A stretch of 64,000 bases of DNA. Source: Neomicrococcus aestuarii. GTDB taxonomy: Bacteria > Actinomycetota > Actinomycetes > Actinomycetales > Micrococcaceae. The DNA is taken from positions 1,612,001 to 1,676,000 of the forward strand of contig NZ_JACHDR010000001.1 in the NCBI RefSeq assembly GCF_014201135.1, written 5' to 3'. The position numbers and the translations under genes are program-made. Positions 28,076 to 35,880 of this stretch are shown one piece after another. The notes under the pieces are model-generated. The model had not been told where the DNA came from. It worked only from the letters and a program-made list of their open reading frames with translations, and made no database searches. Positions within the stretch are counted from its first letter, which is position 1. The number at the start of each line of letters is the position of its first letter.

Positions 28076-28756
28076 CTACTTCTGAGCGTCGCTAATGAGC
28101 GGGCTCAGCGACTTCGCCTTCACGGCAGCGTCCGTCAAACCCATCGAGGCGAGCCAGTTGCCGAGCATCTGGTAGCCGCCCTCGGTCAAGACTGACTCTG
28201 GGTGGAACTGCACGCCCCACAGCGGAGCTTCCTTGTGCGCGAGGCCCATGATGACGCCGCCATCCGTCTCCGCGGTGATCTCGAGGGAGTCAGGGATGGT
28301 GTCCCGGACGGCTGCGAGGGAGTGGTAGCGAGTGGCCGTGAACGGATCGCTGACATCCTGGAAGATCGGGTGATCGCCGTGGTTCACGAGGGACGTCTTG
28401 CCGTGCATGAGCTCTTCGGCGTGCGTGACTACGCCGCCGTACGCTTCTGCGAGCGCTTGGTGGCCCAAGCAGACACCGAGCATGGGCTTGTTGTTGTCGC
28501 CGCACCACTTGATGAGGTCAATGCAGACGCCGGCCTCGGCAGGGTTGCCGGGTCCTGGACTCACGAGTACGCCGTCGCGAGTGCGGGCGAGTTCGATCGC
28601 CTCATCCAACGTGACATCGTCATTGCGGACCACCGTGGTCTGAGCGCCGAGCTCTTGCAGGTAGCCCACCAGGGTGTAGACGAAGCTGTCATAGTTGTCG
28701 ACTACCAAAATGCGCACGGACTGACCGCTTGCTGCGGACTGGTTAGGATCCACCAC
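28076..28756 (-). CDS. trpG: Anthranilate/aminodeoxychorismate synthase glutamine amidotransferase
   Basis: 226 residues, class I glutamine amidotransferase. Catalytic Cys96 in GVCLGHQ, with His185 and Glu187 in GVQFHPESVL. The opening ILVVDNYDSFVYTLVGYL is diagnostic for TrpG/PabA. It supplies ammonia to the chorismate-binding partner, which is not in this window. Two consecutive GTG codons are possible starts; both overlap the end of the small membrane-protein gene upstream, so the pair is probably coupled. Position beside pknB is conserved in actinobacteria. Confidence 0.9.
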   Translation of the reverse strand: MVDPNQSAASGQSVRILVVDNYDSFVYTLVGYLQELGAQTTVVRNDDVTLDEAIELARTRDGVLVSPGPGNPAEAGVCIDLIKWCGDNNKPMLGVCLGHQALAEAYGGVVTHAEELMHGKTSLVNHGDHPIFQDVSDPFTATRYHSLAAVRDTIPDSLEITAETDGGVIMGLAHKEAPLWGVQFHPESVLTEGGYQMLGNWLASMGLTDAAVKAKSLSPLISDAQK

Positions 28757-28922
28757 GAATTAACACCGTTCCTATCGTCGGTTCATTCCATGGATTGTAC
28801 TGATTGAGCCATGGGAAGACGTACTCTGCTAAGACTAATATTGCGGCCAGCACCAAGATGACGGCGATCAAAACCTTGGACCACAGCGGCCCCGGTAAGT
28901 GCCTAAAGATCCACGCGTACAT
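28743..28922 (-). CDS. Conserved 59-residue single-pass membrane protein
   Basis: 59 residues, reading MYAWIFRHLPGPLWSKVLIA and continuing with a hydrophobic helix (VILVLAAILVLAEYVFPWL) and the hydrophilic tail NQYNPWNEPTI. The ATG follows the class E sortase stop codon without a gap (TAA-ATG), and the end overlaps trpG by 14 bases. I recall similar small proteins (HLPGPLW, then a helix, then FPW) between sortase and trpG in Micrococcaceae. Function unknown; the context suggests a sortase or division accessory. Confidence 0.8.
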   Translation of the reverse strand: MYAWIFRHLPGPLWSKVLIAVILVLAAILVLAEYVFPWLNQYNPWNEPTIGTVLIRGGS

Positions 28923-29726
28923 TTATCCGCCCCCTGCGCTGGCAGAAAGACTTGCTTCCACGGTCTCCGCTATGGCGGCGGGAGCGCCGGCTGAGAGCGG
29001 CTGCCACGACTCCAATTCGGCGAAGGCCACCATCCGCATCTCGGTGGAATAGGGCGGGTGGCACGTGGTCATCGTCAACACTTTCTTGGATGCCTGCTGA
29101 CCCGGCTCATACGGAACCGCCGCAAGCACTTCAGAGGCCTGCGGGGACACCACATCCGTGCGCGTCCACCGATAGGTGTAGTAGCCCTGATCGGTTTGGA
29201 CGTAGATCCGGTCACCGTCCGTGAGTTTGTCGATATCCCAGAACGCTTGACCGTGGGTCTGACGATGCGCCGCTACCGCGAAGTTCCCCACCTCGCCGGG
29301 CATCGCCGTGGACGGGTAATGCCCTACGCCGAGCTCGTTCAGGACCTCGGATCCCACGCCATCGGTGATGGGTCGGGACCACTGCTTCCCGAATTTGGGG
29401 ACATACAGGACCCCGAAGGTCTGACCTTGCAAGTGCAGTACGGTTGCGGGAGCTTGATCGGCCGGACGCGCTGCGGCATCGCTTGAACCTGCGGTCCCTG
29501 AAGCGTTCCCAGAAGCATCCCCTGCCGAATCCTGCGCGGCCTCGCGAGCGAACTGCGCCTGAATGTTCTGGGTGACCGCGGCCGAGGTCCGGGCGGCGGA
29601 CAGATTGGTGTACCAAAGCTCCCACGCCACAAAGAGCAGCACCAAGATCCCGGCGGTCAGAATGAGTTCCCCCAGCACGCCCACAGCGCGAAGTCGGCCC
29701 GAAGGCTTTCTCGCGGTTTCACGCAC
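28923..29726 (-). CDS. Class E sortase
   Basis: 267 residues. N-terminal membrane helix (GELILTAGILVLLFVAWELW), an Ala/Ser-rich stretch, then the sortase barrel. The catalytic residues are His154 (VAAHRQTH), Cys222 (LTMTTCHPPY) and Arg231 (STEMRM). Class E enzymes usually recognise LAXTG-type signals. No substrate gene is visible in the window. Divergent from crgA; transcribed ahead of the small membrane protein and trpG. Confidence 0.92.
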   Translation of the reverse strand: MRETARKPSGRLRAVGVLGELILTAGILVLLFVAWELWYTNLSAARTSAAVTQNIQAQFAREAAQDSAGDASGNASGTAGSSDAAARPADQAPATVLHLQGQTFGVLYVPKFGKQWSRPITDGVGSEVLNELGVGHYPSTAMPGEVGNFAVAAHRQTHGQAFWDIDKLTDGDRIYVQTDQGYYTYRWTRTDVVSPQASEVLAAVPYEPGQQASKKVLTMTTCHPPYSTEMRMVAFAELESWQPLSAGAPAAIAETVEASLSASAGGG

Positions 29727-29888
29727 GTGCTGACTACTTTCTGCGGTACTTTCTACAACTACTTCACTAGGTTATCCCTCGAAGGTTATCCCCCGTCCCT
29801 GAAAGCACGGCGGGAGTCGCTGGTCTACTCGTTAGACTGGAGTTTGTTGATTGACGCTACCGGCGTGTCCCAGACTGCAGGAGTTCTA

Positions 29889-30221
29889 GTGCCCGAATCC
29901 AAGAAGAATCACGACTCTCACTCGGTGTCGAGCCACGAGAAGGGTAATCCCGCTCGCGAGGCCGAACGCAAGCTTGCGAAGGAGAAGGAGCCGGAGCTCC
30001 GTGCCGCCCGCCGCGCAGCACGTGAAGCCAAGAAGAATGCGCCTTCTCCTACGTGGTACAAGGTCATCATGTTTGGCCTCATGATTTTGGGCCTTCTCTG
30101 GATCATCGTCTACTACCTCGGCGGCGGCCTCTTCCCGATTCCAGGCATTGGTGGCTGGAACATCTTCATTGGCTTCGGCATCGCGATGGTGGGCTTCTTC
30201 ATGACCACTCGTTGGAGGTAG
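29889..30221 (+). CDS. crgA: Cell division protein CrgA
   Basis: 110 residues from the GTG at 29889 (AGGAG upstream). A charged N-terminal part of about 55 residues precedes two membrane helices (VIMFGLMILGLLWIIVYYLG and NIFIGFGIAMVGFFM), the CrgA layout. It bridges FtsZ-ring proteins and PBPs during septation. The N-terminal charged region is longer than in mycobacterial CrgA. The reading frame is open for 54 further codons upstream, but nothing supports a start there. Confidence 0.9.
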   Translation: MPESKKNHDSHSVSSHEKGNPAREAERKLAKEKEPELRAARRAAREAKKNAPSPTWYKVIMFGLMILGLLWIIVYYLGGGLFPIPGIGGWNIFIGFGIAMVGFFMTTRWR

Positions 30222-30223
30222 CA

Positions 30224-30604
30224 ATGCGCATCAAAATGACATCCATTCACGTCACGGACCCCGCGAAGGCTCACGCTTTCTACACGGACATTCTGGGTTT
30301 TGAAACCCTCATGGCCATGCCGGAGTACAACTTGTTCATCGTGAAGTCCAAGGACCCTGCGGACAAGGCTGGCCTGCTGCTGGAGCCGAGCGATCACCCG
30401 CTCGCCAAGGCGTACATGGAGGGCCTTCACCAGGAGGGCCACGCCATGATCGTCTTTGGTGTGTCCAGCGTTCAGGAAGAATACGAGCGTTTGGTGAGCC
30501 TCGGCGTCGTCTTTAACCAAGAACCGCAAGAGGGCCCGGACGGCAGCATTTCCGCGATCCTCAATGACACCGTGGGCAATTTCGTTCAGTTGCACCAGGA
30601 CTAG
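30224..30604 (+). CDS. VOC (glyoxalase/bleomycin-resistance) superfamily protein
   Basis: 126 residues, start 3 bases after the crgA stop, with GGAGGTAG as ribosome site inside the crgA end. One VOC domain: MRIKMTSIHVTDPAKAHAFY, then LLLEPSDHP, and a second module ending TVGNFVQLHQD. The metal-binding His and Glu positions (SIHV and VQLHQD) look usable. Substrate unknown. Probably cotranscribed with crgA. Confidence 0.85.
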   Translation: MRIKMTSIHVTDPAKAHAFYTDILGFETLMAMPEYNLFIVKSKDPADKAGLLLEPSDHPLAKAYMEGLHQEGHAMIVFGVSSVQEEYERLVSLGVVFNQEPQEGPDGSISAILNDTVGNFVQLHQD

Positions 30605-30613
30605 AACCGTTAA

Positions 30614-30661
30614 GGCTGCGGCGTCGCTACAGATTTTTTGATTACGACGCCGCGGCTTGCG
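30614..30661. terminator. Convergent-gene hairpin built from two facing motif copies
   Basis: GCTGCGGCGTCG (30615-30626) pairs with CGACGCCGCGGC (30645-30656), a 12-bp stem with one G-U. The 18-base loop contains the T/A-rich tail of both copies. It fills the gap between the VOC stop (30604) and the sugE stop (30662), so it can terminate transcripts from both sides. Confidence 0.65.
30645..30661 (-). repeat. Dispersed motif copy (right arm of convergent hairpin)
   Basis: Minus strand GCAAGCCGCGGCGTCGTAAT then CAAAAAAT. Two core differences; faces the plus-strand copy at 30614. Confidence 0.6.
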
Positions 30662-30976
30662 TTATTCGACGAACTTTAGTCCCACAACGCATCCGATCAG
30701 CCCCGTAAGCAGCAGAATTTTCAGCAGGGAGATTGATTCCCCGCCGAAGAACATGCCATAAGCGACCGTCAGTGCAGCGCCGATCCCTACCCAGACCGCG
30801 TACGCGGTCCCGATCGAGATCTCTCGCATCGCGTAGGCGAGGCCCAGCATGGACATGACGATGGCGACGCCGAAGAAGACGGTGGGCCAGAGTTTGGTGA
30901 AGCCTTCGGATTTTCCGAGCGATACCGCCCAGACGGCTTCCAGCATTCCGGAGAAAATCAGTACGATCCAAGACAC
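30662..30976 (-). CDS. sugE: SMR-family guanidinium exporter (SugE/Gdx)
   Basis: 104 residues, four membrane helices. The opening MSWIVLIFSGMLEAVWAVSL, with Glu13 in the pore and the GMLEAVWA motif, is that of the Gdx/SugE branch rather than EmrE. It exchanges guanidinium for protons and works as an antiparallel dimer. A guanidine-III riboswitch lies 18 bases upstream of the GTG start, giving independent support for the substrate. Confidence 0.92.
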   Translation of the reverse strand: MSWIVLIFSGMLEAVWAVSLGKSEGFTKLWPTVFFGVAIVMSMLGLAYAMREISIGTAYAVWVGIGAALTVAYGMFFGGESISLLKILLLTGLIGCVVGLKFVE

Positions 30977-30994
30977 GGGACATCATCCTTCGTG

Positions 30995-31033
30995 GCCGTC
31001 TTGTCGCGATCCGGGTACGGCTCCCTCGTCCGG
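30995..31033 (-). promoter_or_regulatory. Guanidine-III (ykkC-III) riboswitch
   Basis: On the minus strand the conserved blocks appear in order: CCGGACGAGG, GCCGTACCCGG, then GACAAGACGGC. These reproduce the guanidine-III pseudoknot consensus as I recall it. The element ends next to the ribosome site (GAAGGATG) of sugE, so guanidine binding would free translation. Confidence 0.9.
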
Positions 31034-31165
31034 CGGACCCTTCGCGGGTCCGACTTCACGAAGATAGCACCAACCCCGCAAGATCAACCATTCGATGGAT
31101 GCTTTGAGCAATCACGGCTGAGGGACCCAAGGTAAACTTGAGGAGTTACCTACCAGAGGAAAATC

Positions 31166-31678
31166 GTGACTGACGTTCATGCCCCCACCGGCTCTGCCGA
31201 CTCAACCAGCTCCGCAAGCAGCTGGACTCCCAAGAAAATCTACGGGCTGGTTGCCGCCGCCGAAATGGTGACGTGGGCGCTGTTGATCCTTGGCATGGTG
31301 CTGAAGTACTCGGGCGTTTCCGAAGCTTTCGTTCCCGTTTTCGGCACGATCCACGGCGTGGTGTTCTTGTCCTATTGCGTGGTGACCGTGTTCGTGTGGG
31401 TGAACCAGAAGTGGTCCTTCGGCCGCGGCGTGCTGGGCTTGGTATCAGCCATCATCCCGTTCGCGACGCTTCCCTTTGAACGCTCCATGCTGCGCAAGGG
31501 CCTTCTTGAAGGCGGATGGCGCTTGGCTCCCGGCGGAGACGCACCCCAGGGCTTTGTGGAAAACGTGCAAGCGTGGTGCTTGCGACGCCCCCTGTTGGCG
31601 ATCCTCGCGGGAATCGTCTTTGTGGCCGTTCTTGCCAGCGTTCTCATCATGCTGGGCCCTCCGATCCCAAAGGGCTAA
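31166..31678 (+). CDS. DUF3817 membrane protein
   Basis: 170 residues. After a Ser/Thr-rich N-terminus, three helices (YGLVAAAEMVTWALLILGMV; GTIHGVVFLSYCVVTVFVWV; VLGLVSAIIPFATLPFERSM) form the DUF3817 domain. A fourth helix is near the C-terminus. GTG start with AGAGGA upstream. Conserved in actinobacteria without known function. Stands alone. Confidence 0.82.
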   Translation: MTDVHAPTGSADSTSSASSWTPKKIYGLVAAAEMVTWALLILGMVLKYSGVSEAFVPVFGTIHGVVFLSYCVVTVFVWVNQKWSFGRGVLGLVSAIIPFATLPFERSMLRKGLLEGGWRLAPGGDAPQGFVENVQAWCLRRPLLAILAGIVFVAVLASVLIMLGPPIPKG

Positions 31679-31730
31679 CCGGCCCGGCTTTAGGTTAGCT
31701 GGCCCGGCTCTGGGCTGGGCGGTTCATCAT

Positions 31731-32906
31731 CTAGCCCAAGTCACACACCAAAAGCTTGGAGGACTCGCCTTCATCGGTGATGATCCACAGCTGCTGGCCG
31801 TCCTGGGTCACCGCCACATCCCGCAGCCTGCTCCCGTGGAATTCCGGGGGATCCAGTTGCGGCAACGGTCCCGGCGCCAGCTCCTCGGCCTCCGTAGACC
31901 CTTGCGGCAAGCTCACAATCCACAGCCGTTGACCGCGAAGCGAAGCCACGAACGCGGTGTTCTGGAAAATCGCCAGCCCCGACGGCGACGCGTCCGCGGT
32001 GGATTCCCACACGTGCTGCGCAGGACGCGTCGTGACACCGTCCAGCGCGGTGATGTCATAACCGGTCACCGCTGGCCAACCGTAGTTTCCGCCTTTGACG
32101 ATACGTTGCAGTTCGTCGTTCCGATCCGGCCCTAGCTCCGTCGCCCACATCTGGTTCGAACTCGTAAACGCGATCCCCTGGACGTTGCGGTGCCCAAAAC
32201 TGTAGATCTCCACAGGCTGGGGCTTGCCGGTGTTCGGATCGATCGCCACACGGAGAATTTTTCCGCCCCAGCTGTTGGGGTTTTGCGCATTCTCTGCCTG
32301 CCCGGCGTCGCCGGTTCCCACGAATAGGGAATCGTCCAGACCCCACGCGAGCCGTCCCCCATTGTGGATTCGCCCGCGCGGAATATCCCCGACGAGCACC
32401 TCGAAGTCCTTGAAGTCTGTGGTGGTCAGGAGCTGATTTCCGCTTTGCGCGCTGCGGTAAACGTAGGCTCGAGGTGAGTCATAGAATCCCGGCGCCAAGG
32501 CCAGGCCCAAGAGCCCGCCTTCACCCCCGTGATACACGTCCGGCACCTGCGCGAACTCGCTCAGGCTCGCAGCCTCCGACGCCTCCAGAGGCACATCAGC
32601 CCGGTACACCACGCCCGTATCGCGGCTCGTAATGAGCGCGGAACGGTTCCCCGTCTCACCCGAATCATCGGGCAGAAACGCGATCTGCCAGGGCGAGTTC
32701 AACCCTTCGAGCGCCACCCGCGGTGCTTGCGGTACCAACGGCGCCGCGAAAGTCGCGGACGGCGCGGAAGCCTGCGTCGTCGTACTGGAAATTTGCCCGG
32801 ACGACGACGCAGCTTGCGAACCCGTCCCTGCGTTCGGGACACACGCGGTCTGACCGGCGACGGCAAGGGCAGCCGCCGAAATCAGGAAACCGCGCCGCGA
32901 GGTCAT
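31731..32906 (-). CDS. GSDH-type (PQQ-dependent sugar dehydrogenase-like) exported protein
   Basis: 391 residues. N-terminus MTSRRGFLISAAALAVAG has a twin-arginine motif and ends near a poor lipobox (GQTAC). After a Ser/Thr-rich linker comes a six-bladed beta-propeller of the glucose/sorbosone dehydrogenase family (NSPWQIAFLPD; YHGGEGGLLGLALAPGF; VGTGDAG; ELGPDRNDELQ). It may oxidise sugars outside the membrane with PQQ. No PQQ synthesis genes are here. The linker is formed by two facing dispersed-motif copies. Its start overlaps the GNAT stop. Confidence 0.82.
   Translation of the reverse strand: MTSRRGFLISAAALAVAGQTACVPNAGTGSQAASSSGQISSTTTQASAPSATFAAPLVPQAPRVALEGLNSPWQIAFLPDDSGETGNRSALITSRDTGVVYRADVPLEASEAASLSEFAQVPDVYHGGEGGLLGLALAPGFYDSPRAYVYRSAQSGNQLLTTTDFKDFEVLVGDIPRGRIHNGGRLAWGLDDSLFVGTGDAGQAENAQNPNSWGGKILRVAIDPNTGKPQPVEIYSFGHRNVQGIAFTSSNQMWATELGPDRNDELQRIVKGGNYGWPAVTGYDITALDGVTTRPAQHVWESTADASPSGLAIFQNTAFVASLRGQRLWIVSLPQGSTEAEELAPGPLPQLDPPEFHGSRLRDVAVTQDGQQLWIITDEGESSKLLVCDLG
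32768..32817. repeat. Pair of facing dispersed motif copies inside GSDH gene
   Basis: Plus copy AAGCCTGCGTCGTCGTACTGG and minus exact core GCAAGCTGCGTCGTCGT (32801-32817) share a central AAATTT. They encode the linker between signal peptide and propeller (QAASSS and STTTQASA). Confidence 0.8.
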
Positions 32907-33946
32907 GTCAGCAGCCGTTCCATCACGACCGAGGTCCGCACGACGCGGAACCCGATGCGCGCGTAAATGGCGTTCGCGCCTGTGGGGCTGGCCGAATCTA
33001 CGCCGAGCTCGGCTTTCACGAAACCTTCGCGCTGAGCTTGCTTGAGCGATTCCACCAAGAGCTCGGTGGCTAGGCCTTTCCCTCGAGCGCGGCGCCGCGT
33101 GCCAACCGTGGAAATGTAGAGCTCTTTGTCCTGATACTCGGTCGCCAGAACGTACGCGTCCACAGCGTCATCGGGAAGCACAGCGTCCGGATTGTCCGTT
33201 GAAAGCTCGGTTGAAAGCTCCGTTGAAAGTTCGGGTTTGATGGCGATGCGGGAGAGCTGCGGCCGGAACGCCACGGATCCCAACACTACCGATTCCCAAT
33301 TTTCCTTGGTGCGCGAGGTTGAACCCCAGTGGTCGGCGAACGCCTCATTGTGGGCGTGCCGGGTCGCTTCACCGTGCTGTTTTGGGAGGAACTCCACCGC
33401 GCGAGCATCCGGCCGTGGCGGGGCGCCGATTTCAAAGCCTGCGGGCGGCTCCCACACGTCGAAGTTCAAGCTCATGTCCGCGAAATAGCGAGCCCGCACA
33501 AAACCGTTGTTGAGGGCCAGGATTTCATCCACACTGCCCGGGTGGTGGATCCACATGCTGGCCAGCGTGGGGATCCCGGGGTGCTTCTCGGCGGCTTTGG
33601 CGCTGCCGCGTTTGAACAGCCAGGCGATCACTTCCGCGCCCAGTCCTCGCCGGCGATACACCGGATCCACGCCCCCACCGAAAATCGCCTTCGCGTAGCC
33701 ATCCCGCAGGCCGTCCGTGACCTGCAATTGCCCGTACGCCACCATGCGATCACCGTCAAAGATTGCCAGAGTATCTAGGTCCTGATCAACGCCCGGGGCC
33801 TCCAGCTCCTCTTCGAGCAAGGTGGGCGTGTACTTTTCCCCAGTCTGGTCAAAGTCCGCGATGGCGTTGACCAATCGCGTCCACTCGCCAAGATCGGCCT
33901 TGGAGATGGGAAGTCGCACCATATGAGCATTGGCGGGGTTCACCAC
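32903..33946 (-). CDS. Tandem-GNAT N-acetyltransferase
   Basis: 347 residues from the GTG at 33946, whose ribosome site AAGGGA lies inside the end of the MFS gene. Two GNAT domains: the first has YRRRGLGAEVIAWLF, the second TRRRARGKGLATELLVESL, each with the acetyl-CoA loop. The layout resembles mycothiol synthase and related double-GNAT enzymes, but substrate residues cannot be assigned. The hinge contains three ELST repeats encoded by 12-base tandem units (33195-33230). Cotranscribed with the MFS and GSDH genes. Confidence 0.8.
   Translation of the reverse strand: MVNPANAHMVRLPISKADLGEWTRLVNAIADFDQTGEKYTPTLLEEELEAPGVDQDLDTLAIFDGDRMVAYGQLQVTDGLRDGYAKAIFGGGVDPVYRRRGLGAEVIAWLFKRGSAKAAEKHPGIPTLASMWIHHPGSVDEILALNNGFVRARYFADMSLNFDVWEPPAGFEIGAPPRPDARAVEFLPKQHGEATRHAHNEAFADHWGSTSRTKENWESVVLGSVAFRPQLSRIAIKPELSTELSTELSTDNPDAVLPDDAVDAYVLATEYQDKELYISTVGTRRRARGKGLATELLVESLKQAQREGFVKAELGVDSASPTGANAIYARIGFRVVRTSVVMERLLT
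33195..33230 (-). repeat. Three 12-base tandem repeats (ELST codons)
   Basis: Plus-strand units TCCGTTGAAAGC, TCGGTTGAAAGC, TCCGTTGAAAGT. A likely slippage site that keeps frame (4 codons per unit) between the two GNAT domains. Confidence 0.75.
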
Positions 33947-33948
33947 GG

Positions 33949-35298
33949 TTATCCCTTCATTGCAGCTTCGTTTTCCCGCACGGGCTGCTTCCGGATCCCC
34001 CACAAGGAAACCGCTGCCACCCCACACAAGAGCGCCGCGCTCAGCCACGCTAAGAGGTAGGAGCCGGTGGTATCCCGGATAATGCCAGCGCTAACCGAGG
34101 CAATGCCTGCTCCGATCATATGACTAGCGAACACCCAACCAAAGACAATTCCAGCCTTTTCTGCACCAAAGTACGTGCGGCACAGCGCCACGGTAGGCGG
34201 GACAGTGGCCACCCAGTCCAAACCGTAGAACACCACAAACACCCACAGAGGTGGTTCGATGTGCGGAGCCAGCATCATGTTGAGGAAGACCAGCGAGAGC
34301 CCTCGCAACGAGTAATAGACCATCAACAGGACGGCCGGGTTGACCTTGTCCGTGAGCCAGCCGGAGAGCACGGTTCCGATGACGTCGAAGATACCGATCA
34401 GCGCGAGCAAGCTCGCGGCCGTGGTCGCTGGCATGCCGTGATCGTGCGCGGCCGGGATGAAGTGCGTCTGAATGAGTCCGTTCGTGGACCAACCACACAC
34501 AAAGAACGTAAAGACCAGGATCCAGAACGCGCGCGATCTCGACGCCTCCACCAGCACGTCGATCGCGAGTTTCCACGTGGGTCGCGGCGCCGAGGCCGTG
34601 CCAGAAGTGGAAGGCTGCGCTGGGGTGGAAGCTGCGGCGTCGTCCTGAATTTCTGGGGGTGCGCCATACGGCAAACGGCCCATGTCCTGGGGTCGATCAC
34701 GGAAACATATCAAGAAAAGCGGGATCACGAGGGCCGCGACGGCTGCCGTAGCGAGCGCTGCCGTGCGCCATCCCGGACCTTCGGCAAGCTGAACAATCAG
34801 GGGCAAGAAGATCAGTTGTCCACACGCGTTGGCGCCAGAGAAGATGCCCATGACCAAGCCGCGATGTGTGTGGAACCAGCGCTGGGCCACCACCGCGCCG
34901 AAAACAAGCGCCATGACGCCGGTACCCACCCCGATGAAAACGCCCCACAACACCCACAGTTGCCACAGGCTGGTCATCACCGTGGTGAGGCCGGCTCCGA
35001 TCGCGACAGCGGCAAGGCCCGTGATCACCACGCGCTTGACGCCAAACTTTTCCATGGCTGCAGCGGCGAAGGGAGCCGTGAGTCCGTAGAGGACCAGGTT
35101 CGCCGTCACGGCGCCGGAGGTGCCGGTTCTGGACCAGCCGAACTCGTCCTCGAGCGGTTCAAAGAGCGCGCCAGTAGTGGATCGAAAGGCCGCGCCGGCA
35201 ACGAGGGCCAACAAGGTGACGGCGACGATCAAGAATGCATAGCGGCCTACGGGTTTCACACCAGCCATCCTAGGGAGAATCGGCTGCGTTTTAATCAC
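33949..35298 (-). CDS. MFS transporter
   Basis: 449 residues, 12 membrane helices, with the MFS loop between helices 2 and 3 (EKFGVKRVVITG). The arrangement resembles the monocarboxylate/oxalate-formate antiporter branch (RTGTSGAVTANLVLYG; WFHTHRGLVMGIFSGANACGQ). Substrate unknown. The central cytoplasmic loop (EIQDDAAAS) carries a dispersed-motif copy. Start GTG at 35298 or ATG at 35265. Upstream is the DnaA-box cluster. Confidence 0.82.
   Translation of the reverse strand: MIKTQPILPRMAGVKPVGRYAFLIVAVTLLALVAGAAFRSTTGALFEPLEDEFGWSRTGTSGAVTANLVLYGLTAPFAAAAMEKFGVKRVVITGLAAVAIGAGLTTVMTSLWQLWVLWGVFIGVGTGVMALVFGAVVAQRWFHTHRGLVMGIFSGANACGQLIFLPLIVQLAEGPGWRTAALATAAVAALVIPLFLICFRDRPQDMGRLPYGAPPEIQDDAAASTPAQPSTSGTASAPRPTWKLAIDVLVEASRSRAFWILVFTFFVCGWSTNGLIQTHFIPAAHDHGMPATTAASLLALIGIFDVIGTVLSGWLTDKVNPAVLLMVYYSLRGLSLVFLNMMLAPHIEPPLWVFVVFYGLDWVATVPPTVALCRTYFGAEKAGIVFGWVFASHMIGAGIASVSAGIIRDTTGSYLLAWLSAALLCGVAAVSLWGIRKQPVRENEAAMKG
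34628..34652 (+). repeat. Dispersed motif copy, in MFS central loop
   Basis: GAAGCTGCGGCGTCGTCCTG followed by AATTT. One base missing or changed in the core, tail intact. Confidence 0.6.
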
Positions 35299-35349
35299 TC
35301 GTTGCAGCGTTCATCTAGGTGTGTGAACTGGGGTTAACGCACAGCGTGT

Positions 35350-35820
35350 GCACGAAGGTTATCCACAGCTGGGGATGGAAGTGTGCGTAACTGTGTTCTA
35401 ATCCCGCGTATCCACAGGGATGCGAGGTTATTAACACCCCCCTAATCACACGTGTGTAACTTATCGACAATGTGGACAACCCCTGTGGATAAGCTTCCGC
35501 GGTTGTCCACATCCGCATGTTTTAAGTGCTTTTTGGCGGATTTTCAGGGGTATGACCCGAAAGTTATCCACCCTCGATTTTCCACACCGGTCTATCCACT
35601 GCCTGTGAACAACCGAGTTATCCACAGGCAGTGGATAGTCTGAAAGGAAAAGCTGTCCAGAATTTCGTGATTGAATCCACAGCTCTGGGGAAACCGCTGT
35701 GTCTAGGGAATTTTTGAACCAGCAGCTTGTGAGTCGGCGCACTTAAGCCCCGAAAACTGTGGCGAAATTACATTCTTGTGAGTTCTTAACATTGTGGATA
35801 AGTTGTGTGGATAAGTTGAG
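35350..35820. other. DnaA-box cluster (origin-like or DnaA-titration locus)
   Basis: In the 582-base gap between the MFS and rhomboid genes. Perfect TTATCCACA/TTGTCCACA boxes lie at 35359 (+), 35471 (-), 35484 (-), 35503 (+), 35618 (+), 35793 (-) and 35806 (-). Near matches lie at 35408, 35461, 35564, 35578 and 35604. The gap also has AT-rich spacers. No ORF is supported. It is 25 kb from dnaA. Confidence 0.8.
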
Positions 35821-35855
35821 GGGCCCACCGCAGGCGATCTGCAGTGGGCCCCTCA
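35817..35855 (-). terminator. Rhomboid gene terminator
   Basis: TGAGGGGCCCACCGCAG pairs with CTGCAGTGGGCCCCTCA over a short loop (one mismatch). It lies downstream of the rhomboid stop on the minus strand, bordering two DnaA boxes. Confidence 0.6.
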
Positions 35856-35880
35856 GGGTGTCTTCAGTGGGTGTGGACGA

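Noticed and set aside
29727-29888. 54-codon N-terminal extension of CrgA
   Set aside because: No family similarity; the GTG at 29889 has AGGAG upstream and gives a normal CrgA.
34120-35337. Long plus-strand ORF of 405 codons opposite the MFS gene
   Set aside because: His/Arg/Gly-rich composition and lack of any domain mark it as the antisense of a high-GC gene. The opposite strand encodes a clear 12-helix transporter.
35350-35820. Calling the DnaA-box cluster the chromosomal oriC outright
   Set aside because: Gene orientation on both sides and the dnaA-dnaN gap with its own perfect boxes argue for an origin near dnaA; skew cannot be computed here.
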